Assembly (NCBI RefSeq): GCF_024294785.1
Contig: NZ_JANCLT010000004.1
Coordinates: forward strand, 131,843 to 195,842
Reading direction: 5' to 3'
Length of the DNA: 64,000 nt
Origin: Ectobacillus ponti
GTDB taxonomy: Bacteria > Bacillota > Bacilli > Bacillales > Bacillaceae_G
Shown here one piece after another: positions 18,225 through 30,820 of the stretch. The notes beneath the pieces are model-generated. The model was not told the DNA's origin. It searched no databases and saw nothing but the letters and a program-made list of their open reading frames with translations. Position 1 is the first letter of the stretch. Each line of letters begins with the position of its first letter. The position numbers and the translations under genes are program-made.

Positions 18225-21014
18225 GTGAGTGAAAGATATGTTGTGGTAGATATCGAAACAACGGGCAACAGCGCCAAGGACGGCACTGACCGCATTACCC
18301 AATTTGCCGCTGTTGTCATTGAACATAATGAGATAACGGAGATTTTCTCAACCTTTGTGAATCCGGATCGGGATATTCCGCCTTTTATTGTCGAGCTGAC
18401 AGGAATCAGCCGGGAGCTGGTGCAGCATGCGCCCCGGTTCCGTGATGTTGCGCCAATGATCGTCGAGCTGCTGCAGGATTCCTGCTTTGTGGCGCATAAT
18501 GTTCACTTCGACTGGAATTTTCTGCAGGAAGAGCTGCGGCAGGCCGGGCTGCCGCAGCTGGATTGCCCGAATCTGGATACAGTTGAGCTGGCGCGCATTC
18601 TGCTGCCCACTGCAGAAAGCCATAAGCTCGGCGATTTGGCAAAAGTCTTTGCATTGGAGCATGACCAGCCGCACCGCGCCGACAGCGACGCGATGGTGAC
18701 GGCGCAGTTGCTGATGGAGCTGCAGGAGAAGCTGTCGCGGCTCCCTTTGCAGGCGCTGCAGGCGATGTATGAGCTGAGCCATGGCTTTAAAAGTGATATC
18801 GGCCGCCTTCTCTCGCCGCATATTATGAAAAAGCTGCAAAGCGGGAAGGAAGAGGAAGACTGGGATGTGTTCCGCAGCCTCGCCCTGAGAACAAGGAGCT
18901 ATCGCGTACAGATGGACCAGCAGGAGCCGCTTTCGTTTGAAGAGGCCATCCACCACGTTGAGACAGTGCTGCGGCATCGCCCGGGATACGAGAAGCGGGA
19001 AGGGCAGGAGCAGATGATTCAAGAAGTGTACCATGCTTTGGCGGAGAATCGCTATTCGCTGATTGAAGCGGGGACGGGCGTCGGCAAAACCTTGGCATAT
19101 TTGCTGCCGGCTTTAGTATTCTCCAAGGAGAAATCTGTTCCTGTTGTAGTAAGCACACACACTGTACAGCTGCAGCAGCAGGTGATTGACAAGGAAATAC
19201 CGCTCTTGCAGCGGCTGCTGCCTTTTACATTTGAAGTTTCCTTGCTGAAGGGACGGAAGCACTATATTTGTTTACATAAATTTGAACAGGCTCTGCGGGA
19301 GGAAGACCACAATTATGACAGCATCCTGACAAAAGCAAAAATTGTGGTCTGGCTGCTGGAAACAGAAACCGGTGATGTGGATGAGCTGAATCTGCCGAGC
19401 GGCGGCCGCCTGCTGTGGGAGCGGATTTGCTGCGACCAGAGCAGCCGGAGCAAGCAAAATCCTTGGTCGAGCCGCTGCTTTTATGAACGGGCTAAGCACA
19501 GGGCTCTGTTTGCTGACTTAGTCATTACAAATCATACCCTGCTGCTGCAGGATTTACAGCAAGAGGAATCGCTGCTCGCTTCCTGCGAGCATGTGATTTT
19601 GGATGAAGCGCACCATATAGAGGAAACAGCGAGTCAAAGCCTGGGCCGACAATTCTCCTGCATGCAGTTTCAACTGCTGCTGTCACGGATTGGCACACTG
19701 GATACAAATGAAGTGCTGTTTCATGTGTATGAGCTTGCCAAGGAATACGGCATTTCGGAGGGCCGTTCCTTCCGGCTGCTGCACCGCTTGCTGAAGGAGC
19801 TGAAGCTGGAGTCTGACGAACTGTTCCGCATGCTGCGTGCATACATTTTTGAGCGCAGCCGCGGCGGGGGAGTAGAAGGAAATGTGCGGCTGCTGTACCG
19901 TTATGAAGCCGGCCGGGAGCGCGGGCGGCTCTGGCGGGCCATCCAGGAAAGCGCCAGCCGTGTGTCAGCCCTGTATGACCGGCTGCTGCCGCTGCTGAAC
20001 GAAGCGGTTCAGGAACTGCACCGCCATCCCTACTGCACGGGCCTTTTGGTGGCTGGGGAGTTCCGCCGCCTTGTAGGCGCGCTGCAGCAATCGCAGGAGA
20101 ACCTCACCCGTCTGCTGTTGGAGCAGCAGGAAGGGAGTATAACCTGGATGGAGACAGAAGCGAAGGGCACCATACACACCACGGTGCTGTATGCACAGCC
20201 GGCAGATGTGAGCGAGAAGCTGGCTGACCAGCTCTTTGCCCGGAAAAAGAGTGTGATTCTCACATCTGCCACTCTGACGGTCCATGATTCCTTCCAGTAT
20301 ATGATTGACTCGCTCGGCTTGACAGATTTCCATCCGAGCACGCTGTCTGTGGCATCTCCCTTTGCTTACGAAAAGCAAGTAAAGCTGATGATTCCGACTG
20401 ACCTTCCGCACGTGAAGCGTGTGTCTGCCGAAGAATATGCAGCCGCGGTGGCGGAGCAGCTGGCCCGGATTGCAACCGTAACCGGTGGCCGGATGCTTGT
20501 GCTGTTTACTTCATATGATATGCTGCGGCGCACGCATGCTGTTATGAAAGAGCGGGAGGAGCTGGCTGAGTTTGCCTTGCTGGCACAAGGGGTGAACAGC
20601 GGCAGCCGCACCCGCATCACAAAGCATTTCCGGCAGTTCGATAAGGCGATTTTATTTGGAACAAACAGCTTTTGGGAGGGAGTGGACATTCCCGGAGAGG
20701 ATTTAAGCTGCCTCATTATGGTGCGGCTTCCCTTTGCGCCTCCGGATCATCCGCTGGCGGCGGCGAAGGCGGCTTTGGCGGAACGTCAGGGGAAAAATCC
20801 ATTTTTGGAGGTATCGCTGCCGCAGGCCATCATTCGCTTTAAGCAGGGGTTCGGTCGTCTCATCCGCACAAAGCAGGACAGCGGAACCTTCTTCGTATTG
20901 GATCGCCGGATTACGAATTCCTTTTATGGAAAACGGTTTGTGGAGTCCATTCCAAAGGTTCCCCTGTATGAGAAGCCATTGGAGGAACTGCTGAAGCTCC
21001 TGCAGGAAACATGA
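18225..21014 (+). CDS. dinG: DinG-type exonuclease/helicase protein
   Basis: 929 residues from a GTG preceded by TTGAGG. The N-terminal 170 residues are a DnaQ-like 3'-5' exonuclease (VVVDIETTG, then HNVHFDWNF and HRADSDA). Then comes an XPD/DinG superfamily 2 helicase core with Walker A GTGVGKT near 284-290 and the DEAH box. Cysteines occur at YIC, ICC and RCFY in the usual cluster region, but the spacing (CC close, then a 13-residue gap) does not look like a canonical 4Fe-4S site. Firmicute DinG of this layout is known mainly as an exonuclease. It acts in DNA repair. Confidence 0.9.
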   Translation: MSERYVVVDIETTGNSAKDGTDRITQFAAVVIEHNEITEIFSTFVNPDRDIPPFIVELTGISRELVQHAPRFRDVAPMIVELLQDSCFVAHNVHFDWNFLQEELRQAGLPQLDCPNLDTVELARILLPTAESHKLGDLAKVFALEHDQPHRADSDAMVTAQLLMELQEKLSRLPLQALQAMYELSHGFKSDIGRLLSPHIMKKLQSGKEEEDWDVFRSLALRTRSYRVQMDQQEPLSFEEAIHHVETVLRHRPGYEKREGQEQMIQEVYHALAENRYSLIEAGTGVGKTLAYLLPALVFSKEKSVPVVVSTHTVQLQQQVIDKEIPLLQRLLPFTFEVSLLKGRKHYICLHKFEQALREEDHNYDSILTKAKIVVWLLETETGDVDELNLPSGGRLLWERICCDQSSRSKQNPWSSRCFYERAKHRALFADLVITNHTLLLQDLQQEESLLASCEHVILDEAHHIEETASQSLGRQFSCMQFQLLLSRIGTLDTNEVLFHVYELAKEYGISEGRSFRLLHRLLKELKLESDELFRMLRAYIFERSRGGGVEGNVRLLYRYEAGRERGRLWRAIQESASRVSALYDRLLPLLNEAVQELHRHPYCTGLLVAGEFRRLVGALQQSQENLTRLLLEQQEGSITWMETEAKGTIHTTVLYAQPADVSEKLADQLFARKKSVILTSATLTVHDSFQYMIDSLGLTDFHPSTLSVASPFAYEKQVKLMIPTDLPHVKRVSAEEYAAAVAEQLARIATVTGGRMLVLFTSYDMLRRTHAVMKEREELAEFALLAQGVNSGSRTRITKHFRQFDKAILFGTNSFWEGVDIPGEDLSCLIMVRLPFAPPDHPLAAAKAALAERQGKNPFLEVSLPQAIIRFKQGFGRLIRTKQDSGTFFVLDRRITNSFYGKRFVESIPKVPLYEKPLEELLKLLQET

Positions 21015-21134
21015 AAAAAGCCTGCAGGAGACAGCTACAGGCATCAATGTGGGTAGGAGGAAATTTTGTAAAGCCGAAAACAATATTCAAATGGCACTCG
21101 TTTTGAAGCAAGTCTTTTTTCAGTGTAACTGACC

Positions 21135-21143
21135 TGCTATAAT
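21135..21143 (+). promoter_or_regulatory. Extended -10 promoter of ypmA
   Basis: TGCTATAAT at 21135-21143, about 95 bases ahead of ypmA. The -35 position holds only a T-run. Confidence 0.4.
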
Positions 21144-21236
21144 AGATGGGTAATAAAGCGTGGATCGAGTGTACTGTTATTGTAACCGAACAGCTTTCTT
21201 ATATAAGTAGAAATTTTGTGTAACGGAGGATCATCC

Positions 21237-21407
21237 ATGGAGAAGAAAATTGAAGTGCTGGCAACCACGAGGGTTCAATATACATCTGATTTGTATAAAG
21301 TGGTCGACATCCTGAACCGGACTTTAAAGGAACGGGACGTAATGTTCGGTCTAGCTTTGGACAACCAAGATAAAGATACTGCTGTATTTACGATTTACAG
21401 AACGTAG
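21237..21407 (+). CDS. ypmA: Small conserved protein YpmA
   Basis: 56 residues from the ATG at 21237, directly behind CGGAGGATC. The sequence begins MEKKIEVLATTRVQYTSDLY and looks like a small soluble alpha/beta protein. Length and position between dinG and ypmB equal B. subtilis YpmA. Function unknown. An in-frame ATG at 21216 has no ribosome binding site. Confidence 0.78.
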   Translation: MEKKIEVLATTRVQYTSDLYKVVDILNRTLKERDVMFGLALDNQDKDTAVFTIYRT

Positions 21408-21414
21408 TGATACA

Positions 21415-21891
21415 ATGAAAAAGTGGGTGGCAGCATGTATTGCGACAGCAGCGCTATTGGCTGCATATGCAATGAATATTTATAATGAAACGATGAGTCA
21501 GAAGATTCCCGGCGGCAACAAGGCGGTTGCGGCAGCTGAGGACAAAGCGGCACTTGTCAAGGTCAGCAATGTGGACTATTATCATGGTAAGTCCTCGTAT
21601 GCAGTGGTGCAGGGAACAGATGATGCCGGAGAAGAATGGATCGTATTTGTGCCGGAAGGAAAAGGCAAAACGCTTATGTACATGGCGAACGAGGGCATTT
21701 CGAAGCGGCAGGCCCGGCAAATGGTCACGAAGGAAGAACAGCCGAGAGAGATCATCAACGTGAAATTAGGCGCCGAGGACGAGACTCCCTTATGGGTTGT
21801 TACATATATTGACCAAGAGAATCGTTACGCTTACTATTACATGCGGTTTAAAGATGGCAAGCGCGACGTCACTTATAGTATTTCACAATAG
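21415..21891 (+). CDS. ypmB: Membrane-anchored PepSY-like protein YpmB
   Basis: 158 residues. A hydrophobic N-terminal segment (about 4-20) is an uncleaved signal or anchor. The remainder is extracellular, with two beta-rich repeats of the DUF5590/PepSY-like kind. It starts seven bases after ypmA and ends 18 bases before aspB, so it belongs to the ypmA-ypmB-aspB unit. Function unknown. Confidence 0.75.
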   Translation: MKKWVAACIATAALLAAYAMNIYNETMSQKIPGGNKAVAAAEDKAALVKVSNVDYYHGKSSYAVVQGTDDAGEEWIVFVPEGKGKTLMYMANEGISKRQARQMVTKEEQPREIINVKLGAEDETPLWVVTYIDQENRYAYYYMRFKDGKRDVTYSISQ

Positions 21892-21909
21892 ATGCAGGGG
21901 GAACATAGC

Positions 21910-23091
21910 ATGAAGCTGGCAAAAAGAGTAGCGGCATTGACTCCATCTACCACGTTGGAGATTACAGCAAAGGCGCAGGAACTGAAAGCGCAGGGTCACG
22001 ATGTAATCGGTCTTGGCGCCGGGGAACCGGATTTTAACACGCCGCAGTATATCATTGATGCGGCTTATCAGGCCATGCTGGCGGGACATACGAAATACAC
22101 ACCGACAGCGGGTTTGGCATCCTTAAAGCAGGAAATTGTCAGGAAGTTTGACCGTGACCAGGGTCTTGCGTATGAGCCGTCACAAATTATCGTTTGCAAC
22201 GGTGCAAAGCATGCGCTGTACACGCTGTTTCAGGTGCTGCTGGATGAGGGGGACGAAGTGATTATCCCAACTCCGTATTGGGTGAGCTATCCGGAGCAGG
22301 TCAAGCTGGCAGAAGGTGTGCCGGTGTACGTGGAAGGGGCAGAAAGCAACTCCTTCAAAATCACGCCGGAACAGCTGCGTGCGGCTATTACGGACCGGAC
22401 AAAGGCAGTCATCATCAATTCCCCAAGCAACCCGACGGGCATGCTGTATACGGCAGAGGAGCTTCAAGCATTGGGGGAAGTGTGTCTGGAGCACAATGTC
22501 TTGATTGTGTCTGACGAAATTTATGAAAAGCTCGTGTACGGGGGAAACAAGCATGTTTCTGTTGCGCAGCTCTCTCCGGAGCTGAAGGAGCTGACAGTTG
22601 TGATTAATGGCGTGTCCAAATCACATTCCATGACAGGCTGGCGGATTGGCTATGCAGCGGGCAACAAGGAGCTTATTAAGGCAATGACGAACCTGGCAAG
22701 CCACAGCACGTCCAACCCGACATCAATGGCGCAATATGCAACTATTGCCGCCTATCAGCACCCGGAGGACGAGCTGGAAGTGATGCGCCAGGCCTTTGAG
22801 AGCAGATTGAACATCATTCATGAGCAGCTGTTGGAAATTCCAGGATTCAGCTGTCTGAAGCCGCAAGGTGCATTCTACCTGTTCCCGAATGCCAAGCGTG
22901 CAGCTGTGATGGCCGGCTATGACTCCGTTGATGCATGGACAAAAGCGTTGCTGGAGGAGGAAAAAGTCGCGCTTGTACCGGGCTCCGGCTTTGGGGCGCC
23001 TGACAACGTGCGCTTGTCCTACGCTACGTCCCTGGAGCAGCTGGAGGAAGCCGTACGGCGCATGAAGGCATTTATGGAAAAGAAATGCTGA
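21910..23091 (+). CDS. aspB: Aspartate aminotransferase (class I PLP enzyme)
   Basis: 393 residues from the ATG at 21910 (GCAGGGGGAAC upstream). It converts oxaloacetate and glutamate to aspartate. Fold type I signatures are PSNPTGML near 178, SDEIYEKLVY near 205 and the PLP lysine in GVSKSHSMTGWRIGY near 238. In B. subtilis asnS follows aspB; here a double terminator and then dnaD follow, with no asnS. Confidence 0.93.
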   Translation: MKLAKRVAALTPSTTLEITAKAQELKAQGHDVIGLGAGEPDFNTPQYIIDAAYQAMLAGHTKYTPTAGLASLKQEIVRKFDRDQGLAYEPSQIIVCNGAKHALYTLFQVLLDEGDEVIIPTPYWVSYPEQVKLAEGVPVYVEGAESNSFKITPEQLRAAITDRTKAVIINSPSNPTGMLYTAEELQALGEVCLEHNVLIVSDEIYEKLVYGGNKHVSVAQLSPELKELTVVINGVSKSHSMTGWRIGYAAGNKELIKAMTNLASHSTSNPTSMAQYATIAAYQHPEDELEVMRQAFESRLNIIHEQLLEIPGFSCLKPQGAFYLFPNAKRAAVMAGYDSVDAWTKALLEEEKVALVPGSGFGAPDNVRLSYATSLEQLEEAVRRMKAFMEKKC

Positions 23092-23101
23092 ATGAGAAAG
23101 T

Positions 23102-23193
23102 GAAAGGCTGGCTTTGCACAGCCTTTCCTTCTGTATCCATAAATTGTATACAGGATGTAGAAACCTCCCAAAATGAAAACAGGGAGGTTTTTT
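23102..23193 (+). terminator. Two hairpins after aspB, the second a clear terminator
   Basis: First stem GAAAGGCTG / CAGCCTTTC at 23102-23127 with a weak T-tract. The second, at 23161-23193, has AAACCTCCC / GGGAGGTTT followed by TTT and is a standard intrinsic terminator. Confidence 0.75.
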
Positions 23194-23294
23194 AAATCGT
23201 TTCGAGTCAATGGGGAAGAAATTCCTTATCATTTTGCTTCACAACATAACGCTATACAATTCAATCATTGGCAACAGTAGCAGAACCATGCCTG

Positions 23295-23303
23295 TGATAT
23301 ACT
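23295..23303 (+). promoter_or_regulatory. Extended -10 promoter of dnaD
   Basis: TGATATACT at 23295-23303, with TATACT 22 bases ahead of the dnaD start. The -35 is not evident. Confidence 0.35.
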
Positions 23304-23324
23304 AGAAAGCGAGGTGTACCGGCG

Positions 23325-24026
23325 ATGAAAAAGAAAGCAATGATTCAGTGGTTTGAACAAGGAAGCATCGCGATCCCGAAGCTTCTTATGATGCAATACC
23401 GAAAGCTTGGCTTAAATGAATTGGAATTTATGATTATTTTGCATATCCATACGTTTTTAGAGTGCGGCAATGCCTTTCCGACGCCCAATGAAATTGCGGG
23501 TCGGATGACCATTACACCCGCACAGGCGATGGAGGTCATACGGAGCCTGATGCAACGCGGCTTTGTGACAATTGAAGGAAATCGAAAGCAGGAAGCGCTT
23601 ATGTCCGAGGTCTACTCCCTGCAGCCGCTGTGGGAGAAAATGCTGCAACTGCTGATGCAGGAGAACATGGAGCAGGAGCAGGAGCGCACGGAGCAGGCAC
23701 ATATAAGTCTGTACAGCATGTTCGAAAAAGAGTTTGGCCGGCCGCTCTCGCCATTTGAATGCGAAACGCTCGCCATGTGGCAGGACCAGGATGAGCATGA
23801 TGCCTCTTTAATTCAATCGGCATTGCGGGAGGCTGTGATGAGCGGCAAGCTGAATTTCCGTTATATCGACCGCATCCTCTTCGAATGGAAGAAAAACGGC
23901 ATTCAAACAGTGGAGGAAGCACAAAACCACAGCAGGAAGTTCCGGGCGCACCAAACACGCCCGCAGCCGAAGAAGGAACCGAAATATACAGGCAAAGTGC
24001 CGTTTTATAATTGGCTGGAGCAATAG
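23325..24026 (+). CDS. dnaD: DNA replication initiation protein DnaD
   Basis: 233 residues. The N-terminal winged helix domain (about 15-95, EFMIILHIHTFLE and PTPNEIAGRMTITPAQAMEVI) is the oligomerisation domain. The C-terminal DDBH2-like domain (about 130-195, FEKEFGRPLSPFECETLAMW ending near YIDRILFEW) binds DNA and DnaA. It takes part in loading the replicative helicase at oriC and in restart. nth follows after 40 bases, as in B. subtilis. Confidence 0.93.
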   Translation: MKKKAMIQWFEQGSIAIPKLLMMQYRKLGLNELEFMIILHIHTFLECGNAFPTPNEIAGRMTITPAQAMEVIRSLMQRGFVTIEGNRKQEALMSEVYSLQPLWEKMLQLLMQENMEQEQERTEQAHISLYSMFEKEFGRPLSPFECETLAMWQDQDEHDASLIQSALREAVMSGKLNFRYIDRILFEWKKNGIQTVEEAQNHSRKFRAHQTRPQPKKEPKYTGKVPFYNWLEQ

Positions 24027-24066
24027 GACAGCATAGAGAGGAGGACTGGCTCGCGGCAGCCAGGGC

Positions 24067-24723
24067 ATGATGTTAACGCAAAAGCAAATTCGATACTGTT
24101 TAGATGTAATGGGCAACATGTTTCCTGATGCTCATTGTGAATTGAATCATGAGAATCCCTTTGAGCTCGTGATTGCGGTGGCCTTGTCTGCACAGTGCAC
24201 AGATGCACTTGTGAACAGAGTCACCAAGGATTTATTTCGAAAGTATCAAACACCTGAGGATTATCTCGCTGTGTCATTGGAGGAGCTGCAGCATGATATT
24301 CGCTCCATCGGGCTGTACCGCAATAAGGCCAAGAACATCCAAAAGCTTTGCCAGCTGCTCATTGATGAATATGGCGGCGAAGTGCCCCGTGACCGGGATG
24401 AACTGACGAAGCTGCCGGGTGTGGGCAGGAAGACAGCAAATGTTGTCGTGTCTGTTGCCTTTGACATCCCTGCTATTGCTGTGGACACACATGTGGAACG
24501 TGTCAGCAAGCGCCTTGGATTTTGCCGCTGGAAGGATTCAGTGCTGGAGGTTGAAAAGGCGCTGATGAAAAAGGTGCCCATGGAGGAATGGGGCTTGACG
24601 CATCACCGCATGATTTTCTTTGGCCGCTACCATTGCAAAGCCCAACGGCCACAGTGTGAAATTTGCCCGCTGCTGGAGCTGTGCCGGGAAGGTAAAAAGC
24701 GTATGAAGGTGAAGCAAAAATGA
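24067..24723 (+). CDS. nth: Endonuclease III
   Basis: 218 residues. A base-excision repair glycosylase/AP lyase for oxidised pyrimidines. Helix-hairpin-helix LPGVGRKTA at 116-124 has the catalytic Lys122, and Asp140 lies in AVDTHV. The 4Fe-4S loop cysteines are C190, C197, C200 and C206 with the expected x6, x2, x5 spacing. A second ATG at 24070 is equally usable. ypoC overlaps its stop by four bases. Confidence 0.96.
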   Translation: MMLTQKQIRYCLDVMGNMFPDAHCELNHENPFELVIAVALSAQCTDALVNRVTKDLFRKYQTPEDYLAVSLEELQHDIRSIGLYRNKAKNIQKLCQLLIDEYGGEVPRDRDELTKLPGVGRKTANVVVSVAFDIPAIAVDTHVERVSKRLGFCRWKDSVLEVEKALMKKVPMEEWGLTHHRMIFFGRYHCKAQRPQCEICPLLELCREGKKRMKVKQK

Positions 24724-25223
24724 GCAAATTCGCAGTGCCTTCTGCCTATCTTGTTATCCCGTTCTTTTCACCTGGGGCAGTGCTGCAGGATGATGGGGAG
24801 AAGATTTTTGGGGAGCAGTATCTTCTGTATGACATACTGGCAGATCTGCCTGATCTTCCTAAGCCTTGGCAGCAGATGGAGAGCAGCATTCCGCTTTTAT
24901 TGAAAAGATGGAAGGATGAACATACAAGCATTGCGCAATTATTCCGTGAGCGTCAAAAAGAGGCAGCGAAGGAGCCGATGGTACGGTATACGGCCTACTT
25001 GCTTTCTTTGCTGCACTGGCTGAATGGGGTTCCGGTGAAATCTCTGGTGCATCTATATGACGGCCTCGGGCAACTGCAGCGAAAGCCTGTCAATGTGGAG
25101 GAACGATTGCGCTTCATTATTGCGCAGCCTGCGCACCACCACTCCTATATTCAGTTGGCAGAGCTGTATGAAGAGGCTGAGAAGCTGTTTTATAAGGCAT
25201 TGGCCATGCAAAAGAAAAGCTAG
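24720..25223 (+). CDS. ypoC: Conserved protein YpoC
   Basis: 167 residues, predicted helical and soluble, with a short N-terminal proline- and aromatic-rich segment. The start overlaps nth by four bases (ATGA). The position between nth and the convergent ponA matches B. subtilis YpoC. I see no catalytic motif and the function is unknown. Confidence 0.72.
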   Translation: MSKFAVPSAYLVIPFFSPGAVLQDDGEKIFGEQYLLYDILADLPDLPKPWQQMESSIPLLLKRWKDEHTSIAQLFRERQKEAAKEPMVRYTAYLLSLLHWLNGVPVKSLVHLYDGLGQLQRKPVNVEERLRFIIAQPAHHHSYIQLAELYEEAEKLFYKALAMQKKS

Positions 25224-25317
25224 TCTATTGCGGACTGGCTTTTCTTTTACATGAAAAAAGGGGGCCGGATACGGAAATCGGTTTCTGTATCACAAGAGTA
25301 GAACGTAAAGGGGATAA

Positions 25318-28076
<2,759 letters not shown>

Positions 28077-28140
28077 TATGCTTTCTCCTGCCTTTCACTT
28101 TCTTAAAAGTGTCGAAAAATGAATGTTACGGTTGACTTTA

Positions 28141-28743
28141 TCACGAAAAATACAGTGTGTCCAGTATGTCCAAATAGCGGATGCGCGGGTGGTAGCCGGT
28201 CTCAATCCGGTGTCCTTTCTCTTCAATTTCCCGTTTGGGAATGGACTTTCGCTCTCCGGCCATCTGCTTGTTCCAATAGGCGATGACGTGTTCCGCCTCC
28301 AGCAGGTACACCTCGTCTTGTTGCGCGAAGCGGATGATGACAAACGCGATGCCCCCGTGTCCAAGCACCTGCTCCATATGATGGATCTGATGAGGGTGAA
28401 AGTTTTGTAGCGGAAAGCTTGTTTTGTTTTGCGTTTCCTTCGCCTCAAAATCAATATATTTCCCCTTATAAACACCGTTGTAGTCCGTGGTGGCCGGCTG
28501 TTTGAAATATGCTTCCCGGATGACCGCCGCACTGCGCTGCGGGTAATCAACCTTCACAATTTGCAGCGGCGTCGGCTTTTTATGTACACATGCCATGTTG
28601 TTGGCCAGATAGTATTGATTTGTCTCATTCAATTCCTCTTCTAAACTCATCCCTCTGTTACTATAAGTATGGTTCTTTACAGGCGGTTTATGAGTGCCTG
28701 CCTCCGGGATATACTTTCTGCCATTTGGATATCGAATTGCCAT
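28141..28743 (-). CDS. recU: Holliday junction resolvase RecU
   Basis: 200 residues from the ATG at 28743, with GGAGTGAG upstream on the minus strand. A longer in-frame start at 28893 lies beyond the promoter and is rejected. It cuts four-way junctions in recombination and chromosome segregation. The nuclease core includes [19 protein letters not shown] (about 97-115, catalytic Asp/Glu/Lys) and [14 protein letters not shown]. It forms an operon with ponA as in B. subtilis. Confidence 0.94.
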   Translation of the reverse strand: MAIRYPNGRKYIPEAGTHKPPVKNHTYSNRGMSLEEELNETNQYYLANNMACVHKKPTPLQIVKVDYPQRSAAVIREAYFKQPATTDYNGVYKGKYIDFEAKETQNKTSFPLQNFHPHQIHHMEQVLGHGGIAFVIIRFAQQDEVYLLEAEHVIAYWNKQMAGERKSIPKREIEEKGHRIETGYHPRIRYLDILDTLYFS

Positions 28744-28786
28744 CGCGTGCTCACTCCAGCCTACTGCAAAATCACTTACAAAAGAG

Positions 28787-28795
28787 ATTATATCA
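28787..28795 (-). promoter_or_regulatory. Extended -10 promoter of recU-ponA
   Basis: On the minus strand TGATATAAT (28795-28787), about 45 bases ahead of recU. The -35 region is weak. Confidence 0.4.
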
Positions 28796-28885
28796 AAAAA
28801 TCGACAAAGTAGGTGATAAAGTTTTTCTGACAAGCCGGGAAACATAGTGTGTAGAAAGGAATGCGGAAGGGAGAGTGACGCACAG

Positions 28886-29890
28886 ATGTACACGGGTATT
28901 CAGGAGCGCAGGAAAATACGAAGGCCGACCGCTGCGGAGCATCGTCTGCTGGCTGCGGTGCGAAGACAGACAGAGGCCGGCAATGCGGATAATATTACCC
29001 GGACGCATGCCTATCAGGAATATTACAGGCGGCAGCCGGAAATCCGCTGGGCCTTTCTGGCGAGCATGGTTTCCCGCAACGCAGGGTGGAATATGACGGA
29101 TTTGGAGGGGAAGTACTTTCCGCGCATTCTCTCTGACACAGTACGGAAGCGGCTGTTCTTGACTTACGAGCGGGCCAATTGGTTCATATTTGATGATGCG
29201 TATCCGCAGCTTCTGCTGTATGAATACAGCAAGCGGGAAAACAGGCCGCTTTTTCATTTGCTGGCGGAGCTCCGCGTATCCGCCTTCATGGAAGGGGAGT
29301 GGGAACGCTTCTGGCAAAAGCCGGATTTGAACCGCCTGATGACCGCCCTGATTATAAATGAACAAAACATGATTCAAAAGCCGGTGATTGAGCATCCCTA
29401 CTTCCAAAAGCATGTCTTTCATTCCTTATTATTTAAATTTCAAGAGCTCTTCCACTTCAGCTCTGTTTTGTTCCCAACGGAAGGGGGCAGGCTGTACGGG
29501 CTCTCGGTTCAGGGATTTGAAGATATCTCAAACCGCATCGATCTTGGCAAGCGGCTGGCATGGCTGCTGTTCCATCCGGACTACCAGGAATCGTTTCAGC
29601 TGTTTTCTGATCATACTGTCCACACAGGGTCACGGACGGATTACGAGCAATACCTCGCCTTTCATAAAAATCCGGATACACCGCAGCTGCGCGATGTATT
29701 TCCCATGATCCCGCACCAGCGCAGCCATGTGGAGGATTGGTGGACGCCGGAACAGCCGCTGCAGGAGTGGTTCTCCTTTACTGTGCCGGAGGAGGAGCCG
29801 GATATTACCGAGCATTTCCTTCTCAAGCAAAAGCAGCTGCATCTCATGGCTGCCTTGGAGGGAATCCTTCATATTAGAGAGGAAATGTAG
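28886..29890 (+). CDS. yppC: DUF2515 protein YppC
   Basis: 334 residues from the ATG at 28886, with GGAAGGGAGAG upstream. A GTG at 28847 is in frame but less well placed. The protein is helical and rich in aromatic residues, with no membrane segment. It fits DUF2515 and B. subtilis YppC, which is also divergent from recU. Function unknown. Confidence 0.78.
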   Translation: MYTGIQERRKIRRPTAAEHRLLAAVRRQTEAGNADNITRTHAYQEYYRRQPEIRWAFLASMVSRNAGWNMTDLEGKYFPRILSDTVRKRLFLTYERANWFIFDDAYPQLLLYEYSKRENRPLFHLLAELRVSAFMEGEWERFWQKPDLNRLMTALIINEQNMIQKPVIEHPYFQKHVFHSLLFKFQELFHFSSVLFPTEGGRLYGLSVQGFEDISNRIDLGKRLAWLLFHPDYQESFQLFSDHTVHTGSRTDYEQYLAFHKNPDTPQLRDVFPMIPHQRSHVEDWWTPEQPLQEWFSFTVPEEEPDITEHFLLKQKQLHLMAALEGILHIREEM

Positions 29891-30002
29891 CGGAAAAAAA
29901 CGCTTTCTTTGCCGAATTCTAACTAGTTTTGTCAGCGGGGAAGGGGTAATTTCCTGACTGGCGAATTACACATGTAAGAAGGCAATGAGGAGGCTGAAAA
30001 AC

Positions 30003-30248
30003 ATGGAGATGGTTTCAAAGCATGCAGTGTTGAATGGGATGGATTCGCTTCTCAATACTCTTGATTTGCTTGATATGCAGATGACACTGCGTATCAACCA
30101 TACGGTAAAGCATAAGGAAGAATCATTGCTGGATCGCATGGACGTGCTGCATGTAAGCCTGACGCATATGGAAGGGAAACTGGAGCGGCATTTGGAGGAG
30201 GGCGACTGGCTGGCAACGCCTCTTTTAAGAAAGATTGCGGCCGTGTAG
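30003..30248 (+). CDS. yppD: Small helical protein, YppD position
   Basis: 81 residues from the ATG at 30003, after GAGGCTGAAAA; the in-frame 29985 start lacks a binding site. It is predicted as one or two long helices (LLDRMDVLHVSLTHMEGKLERHL). It is assigned to yppD from size and position between yppC and yppE, not from a motif. Function unknown. Confidence 0.55.
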   Translation: MEMVSKHAVLNGMDSLLNTLDLLDMQMTLRINHTVKHKEESLLDRMDVLHVSLTHMEGKLERHLEEGDWLATPLLRKIAAV

Positions 30249-30331
30249 GATGAAATTTACGCCTGTACACGATATACTGAGGCAGGACGGCTTTCAGGTC
30301 GTCTGAAACGGAATGGACGGCGGGTGTCAGA

Positions 30332-30679
30332 ATGGAAGAAAAAGTGGAAGAATTGACAAGGCAGCTGCTCGAACGAAATGATGAGATGCTGCTCATACAT
30401 GAAACAGTACGGGAATTTTCCTTTTATGAGGATATAAAGCCATTTGTGGAGGAAACTGATGATTTGCTGGCGCGATGGCAGGAAGCGGCGCTTACCTGGA
30501 TGAGGGAGCATCGACCGAAATATATCCATGCTTCCCAAATCCGGCAGACGCATGAGAACCTGCAAAATAATGCGCTTGCATGCTTTGGCACACAAAAGGA
30601 GAGGCGGTTCAAGCAAACGCATCAAGCCATACGCTATACGCTTGCCGGCCTGCTAGATGAACTGGCCAAGCATAATTAA
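30332..30679 (+). CDS. yppE: DUF1798 protein YppE
   Basis: 115 residues, four-helix-bundle type, beginning MEEKVEELTRQLLERNDEML. It matches the DUF1798 family and B. subtilis YppE in length and neighbourhood. No catalytic residues are evident. A terminator follows directly. Confidence 0.75.
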   Translation: MEEKVEELTRQLLERNDEMLLIHETVREFSFYEDIKPFVEETDDLLARWQEAALTWMREHRPKYIHASQIRQTHENLQNNALACFGTQKERRFKQTHQAIRYTLAGLLDELAKHN

Positions 30680-30688
30680 AGCTCCTTG

Positions 30689-30730
30689 GCAGCTGTTCGT
30701 GCGGGAGAGCATGTACGAACAGCTGCTTTT
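30689..30730 (+). terminator. Terminator after yppE
   Basis: Perfect 12-bp stem GCAGCTGTTCGT / ACGAACAGCTGC, 14-base loop, then TTTT. Confidence 0.75.
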
Positions 30731-30820
30731 GCCACTGGAATAGCCATTGCATTCGTCTGTTGTACCTGCGCCCAAGGAGAAAGTTCCCACAAAAAAAAGA
30801 GAGGGTTTCCTCTCCATTGT

